From: Protaetiibacter mangrovi | GTDB lineage: Bacteria > Actinomycetota > Actinomycetes > Actinomycetales > Microbacteriaceae | DNA: 64,000 nt | Assembly: GCF_024752305.1 (NCBI RefSeq) | Contig: NZ_JANTHX010000007.1 | Location: 588,306-652,305, forward strand | Direction: 5' to 3' | Shown: positions 61,502 to 64,000 of the stretch, piece by piece | Numbering within the stretch: position 1 is the stretch's first letter | Layout: the number at the start of each line of letters is the position of its first letter | Notes under the pieces: generated by a model | Databases searched by the model: none | Told to the model about the DNA's origin: nothing | The model's input: only the letters and a program-made list of their open reading frames with translations | Made by a program: the position numbers and the translations under genes

Positions 61502-62446
61502 ATGAGGATCGTGCTCGGCTGGGTGGGAGCCGCGGTGGTGCTCCTCGGCGCGATCATCGGCGGGGTCGCGGTCGCGGGCGCGACCGTGTTCTCCGCATCC
61601 GCCTTCGTGCGCGACTACCTCGGCGCGCTGAGCGCCGGCCGGGTCGACGACGTGCTGGCCCTCCCGGGCGTCGACGCGGACGGCCTCGACCCCCGGCTGC
61701 TGGACCCGCTCGCCCTCACGCAGTTCGACTGGTCGATCGAGGGCGACGACGAGACCGCGGGAGTGCACACCGTCATCGTCGCGTTCTCGGGGGCGGGCAC
61801 GAGCGGACGCACACACCTGACGGTCGAGCGCGTCGGAACCCGGTTCGGCCTCTTCCCCGAGTGGGGCTTCGCCGACTCCCCGGTCACCGCGTTGACGCTC
61901 ACCACGACGGGCGACACCCGGGTGAGCGTCGGACGGCTCCCCCTCGACGTCGCCGACGGCGGCCCCGTGGTCTTCGCCGCGCTCAGCCCGGGCGTCTACA
62001 CCGTCGCCCACGACTCCGAGTACCTCACCGCCGACCCCGTCACGGTCGCCGCGACGGGCTCCCCCGCATCCGTCGCCGTCGCCGTCGAGCCCGACGACGC
62101 GTTCGTCGCCGCCGCGCAGGACGCGATGGAGGCGGACCTCACGGCGTGCACCACCCAGCAGGTGCTCTTCCCGACCGGCTGCCCGTTCGGCTTCGCCATC
62201 CAGAACCGGGTCGCCGGGGTGCCCGAGTGGACGATCGCCCGGATGCCGCAGGCGACGGTCGCCGCGTCGGACGAGATCGGCCTGTGGGCGGTGCCTCCCG
62301 CCGACGGCGTCGCGCACCTGAGCGTCGAGGTGCAGTCGATCTTCGACGGCTCGATCTCGACGCTCGAGCAGGACGTGCCGTTCTCCGCCGGCTATCGCGT
62401 CGCCTTCGATGGCGACACGCTCCGCCTCATCCCCGCCCTGCGCTGA
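61502..62446 (+). CDS. Membrane-anchored secreted protein of unknown function
   Basis: Not recognised as a named family. 314 residues: one N-terminal helix (IVLGWVGAAVVLLGAIIGGVAVAGATVF, residues 3-30) and an extracellular remainder made of beta-rich repeats. A first part (35-110) resembles NTF2-like/DUF4878 folds (FVRDYLGALSAGRVDDVLAL); then a PEGA-like stretch (GPVVFAALSPGVYTVAHDSEYL) and a part with two cysteines (ACTTQQVLFPTGCPFGF). CAGAAT lies 7 nt before ATG 61502; ATG 61493 is an in-frame alternative. Confidence 0.7.
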   Translation: MRIVLGWVGAAVVLLGAIIGGVAVAGATVFSASAFVRDYLGALSAGRVDDVLALPGVDADGLDPRLLDPLALTQFDWSIEGDDETAGVHTVIVAFSGAGTSGRTHLTVERVGTRFGLFPEWGFADSPVTALTLTTTGDTRVSVGRLPLDVADGGPVVFAALSPGVYTVAHDSEYLTADPVTVAATGSPASVAVAVEPDDAFVAAAQDAMEADLTACTTQQVLFPTGCPFGFAIQNRVAGVPEWTIARMPQATVAASDEIGLWAVPPADGVAHLSVEVQSIFDGSISTLEQDVPFSAGYRVAFDGDTLRLIPALR

Positions 62447-62499
62447 GTCTGCACCCCGAGTCGATCTCGGTGTCCGCGACGCGTCGCGTGCCTGGCCCC

Positions 62500-64000
62500 C
62501 TACGGCCGCAGGGCGCGCTTCGCCAGCATCTCGTTGTAGGCGGCCAGCTCGGCCTCGCCGTCGCGGTCGGCGGCCCGGTCGCGGCGCTTCGCCTCGCGGT
62601 CGTCGCTGCGCGCCCACTGGATGGCCACCACGATCGCGAGCGCGACGGTCGGGATCTCGCCGACCGACCAGGCGATCCCCCCGCCCCAGCGCTGGTCTTC
62701 GAGCGGCGGCAGGCCCCAGGTGCGTCCCATCGCCCCGAACCAGTCGGCGAGCATCAACCCCTGGTCGGACATGATGGCCAGCCCGAAGAAGGCGTGGAAC
62801 GCCATCGTCGCGAGCAGCAGCAGCAGCCGCAGGGCGTGCGGCGGGCGCTTCCGCACGGGATCCACGCCGACCAGCACGAGGACGAAGAGGTACCCGGTCA
62901 GCAGGAAGTGCAGCACCATCCAGAGGTGGCCGACGTGGTCGGTGACCGCCCAGCGGAAGATCGGCGTGTAGTAGAAGACCCAGAGCGACGCCGCGAACAG
63001 CACCGCGGCGACGAACGGGTTGGTGAGCAGCGATCCCGCGGGGGACTGCACCGCCCACAGCACCCACTCGCGTCCACCGCGGCTGCCGTCGTCGCGTTTG
63101 CGGGCGGCGCGCGCCAGCAGCGTCACGGGTGCCGCGAGCACGAGCAGGATCGGGATCGCCATCGTCAGGATCATGTGGCCGAGCATGTGGGCCGAGAACA
63201 GGAACTGCTCGTAGACGGCGGGCGCGCCGTTCGTCACCCACGCGAGGCCCGCGAGCCCCAGCATCCAGAGGACGGTGCGGTGGATCGGCCAGCGGTCGCC
63301 GCGGCGATGGAGTCGCCAGACGCCGGCGAGGTAGAAGAACGCGCCGAACGCGACGACGAGCGCCCACACGAGCTCGAGCCGCCACTCGGTCAGATAGCGC
63401 AGCGGGGTGAGCTCCGGCGGGAGCGGGATGCCGGTGAGGTACTCGGCGGGCGACGGGTTCGCCTGATCGGTGGCGGGAACCTCGTCGATCGGGGGCGCCG
63501 TGCGCGCCAGTCCCGCCGCGAGACCCGACGCGACCCCCATGAAGACGATCTCGGCGGTGACGACGAGCGCGAACCAGCGTCGCGATCCGTCGCGGGCGAT
63601 CCGACCGATCGCCCACCGCCGCTGGACGGCCCCGAGCGCTCCGAGCGCGAGCAGCGACAGCACCTTGCCGACCACGATCACGCCGTAGGGCGTGGTGAGG
63701 TTCGCGAACTCCCCCACCCGGATGGCGGCGGACGCGTATCCGGAGACGGCGACCACGATGAAGCAGATGAGCGCGACGGTGGAGTAGCGCGAGAGCACGA
63801 CCGCGAGCCGCGTGCGGTCGAGGTGACGCCGCACCATGACGACGGTGAGCAGGCCGCCGACCCAGACGCCCGCGAACAGCAGGTGCAGCCACAGGGCGCT
63901 CACCGCGATGTCGTGGTCGGCGGTCGAGCCGGCGTGCCCCTGCAGGGCGATGAGCAGCAGGCTGAGGGCGGAGGCGATCCCGACGAGCGCGAGGGCGACG
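62500..64000 (-). CDS. CopD/CtaG-caa3 fusion membrane protein, N-terminus outside window
   Basis: The frame stays open to the window edge; an in-frame GTG at 63903 is internal to a longer protein, since a hydrophobic helix (LALVGIASALSLLLIALQG) precedes it. The CopD-like part has WLHLLFAGVWVGGLLTVVM and YSTVALICFIVVAVSGY; the second part is a CtaG_caa3 domain with FSAHMLGHMILTMAIPILLVL, HLWMVLHFLLTGYLFV and MAFHAFFGLAIM. These histidine-bearing helices bind copper. It probably supplies copper to cytochrome oxidase. The tail is charged and cytosolic. Confidence 0.88.
   Translation of the reverse strand, partial: VALALVGIASALSLLLIALQGHAGSTADHDIAVSALWLHLLFAGVWVGGLLTVVMVRRHLDRTRLAVVLSRYSTVALICFIVVAVSGYASAAIRVGEFANLTTPYGVIVVGKVLSLLALGALGAVQRRWAIGRIARDGSRRWFALVVTAEIVFMGVASGLAAGLARTAPPIDEVPATDQANPSPAEYLTGIPLPPELTPLRYLTEWRLELVWALVVAFGAFFYLAGVWRLHRRGDRWPIHRTVLWMLGLAGLAWVTNGAPAVYEQFLFSAHMLGHMILTMAIPILLVLAAPVTLLARAARKRDDGSRGGREWVLWAVQSPAGSLLTNPFVAAVLFAASLWVFYYTPIFRWAVTDHVGHLWMVLHFLLTGYLFVLVLVGVDPVRKRPPHALRLLLLLATMAFHAFFGLAIMSDQGLMLADWFGAMGRTWGLPPLEDQRWGGGIAWSVGEIPTVALAIVVAIQWARSDDREAKRRDRAADRDGEAELAAYNEMLAKRALRP

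Noticed and set aside
61493-61502. ATG 61493 as start of the membrane-anchored protein
   Set aside because: It overlaps the CAGAAT hexamer that fits the leaderless spacing for ATG 61502; the extra residues MCS add nothing to the signal helix.

Overview
The window is a 64 kb piece of a very GC-rich chromosome from an actinobacterium, most likely a member of Microbacteriaceae. The reasons are: a dnaK-grpE-dnaJ-hspR operon and a clpB gene, both with HspR (HAIR) operators; DtxR/IdeR-type iron boxes; a mostly GAC-using codon pattern in which GAT sits in the recurrent word GGATGC; and at least 19 genes with a TANNNT hexamer only 6-7 nt before the start codon, the signature of leaderless transcripts. 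No rRNA, CRISPR array, integrase, phage gene or intact transposase was seen. Gene density is high, with no gap above 300 bp.

Layout. 1-8.4 kb is a carbohydrate block: the C-terminal part of an ABC sugar-binding protein, a six-hairpin glycosidase, and a minus-strand operon (MFS transporter, degenerate M24 peptidase-like protein, GH5 glucanase) behind a perfect LacI-type operator. A second MFS paralogue follows. 9.5-13 kb is the conserved but poorly understood triad transglutaminase / alpha-E / circularly permuted ATP-grasp. 13.2 kb carries an iron-box-controlled heme-binding lipoprotein. 14.4-20.9 kb is a seven-gene, translationally coupled operon: receiver-PIG-L deacetylase fusion, ATP-grasp ligase, PHP phosphoesterase, processive GT2 glycosyltransferase, 49-residue membrane protein, single-domain response regulator and PAS histidine kinase. 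This is the most interesting locus. It looks like a two-component system whose output is enzymatic modification of a surface glycan.

21-32 kb holds oxidoreductases, an acyltransferase and an SGNH hydrolase, an acyl-CoA dehydrogenase, Lrp and GntR regulators and bifunctional PutA. 32-36 kb holds an FMN reductase divergent from a MarR regulator with paired operators, an ABC exporter and a threonine aldolase. 36-41 kb holds acyl-CoA and acetyl-CoA synthetases and an LLM-class oxidoreductase. 41-48.5 kb is the heat-shock region (clpB, and dnaK-grpE-dnaJ-hspR with a potassium channel gene as last member). 48.7-54.6 kb contains an UMF1-type MFS protein, a HerA-like ATPase, idi, dcd, a TetR/DUF4386 pair with textbook operators, and tRNA-Gly(CCC). 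54.7-64 kb contains an ArsR-type regulator with phased repeats, an SLC13 permease, a cysteine-desulfurase-like enzyme, a small heme cluster (DUF2470, DUF4383, iron-box heme oxygenase), a PIF1-like helicase and a CopD/CtaG membrane protein cut by the window end.

Several different palindromic intergenic elements occur. The best is a 35-bp element present twice with conserved arms and a fully compensated stem. These elements tend to sit exactly at gene 3' ends, where they supply stop codons or, in one case, a C-terminal tail.
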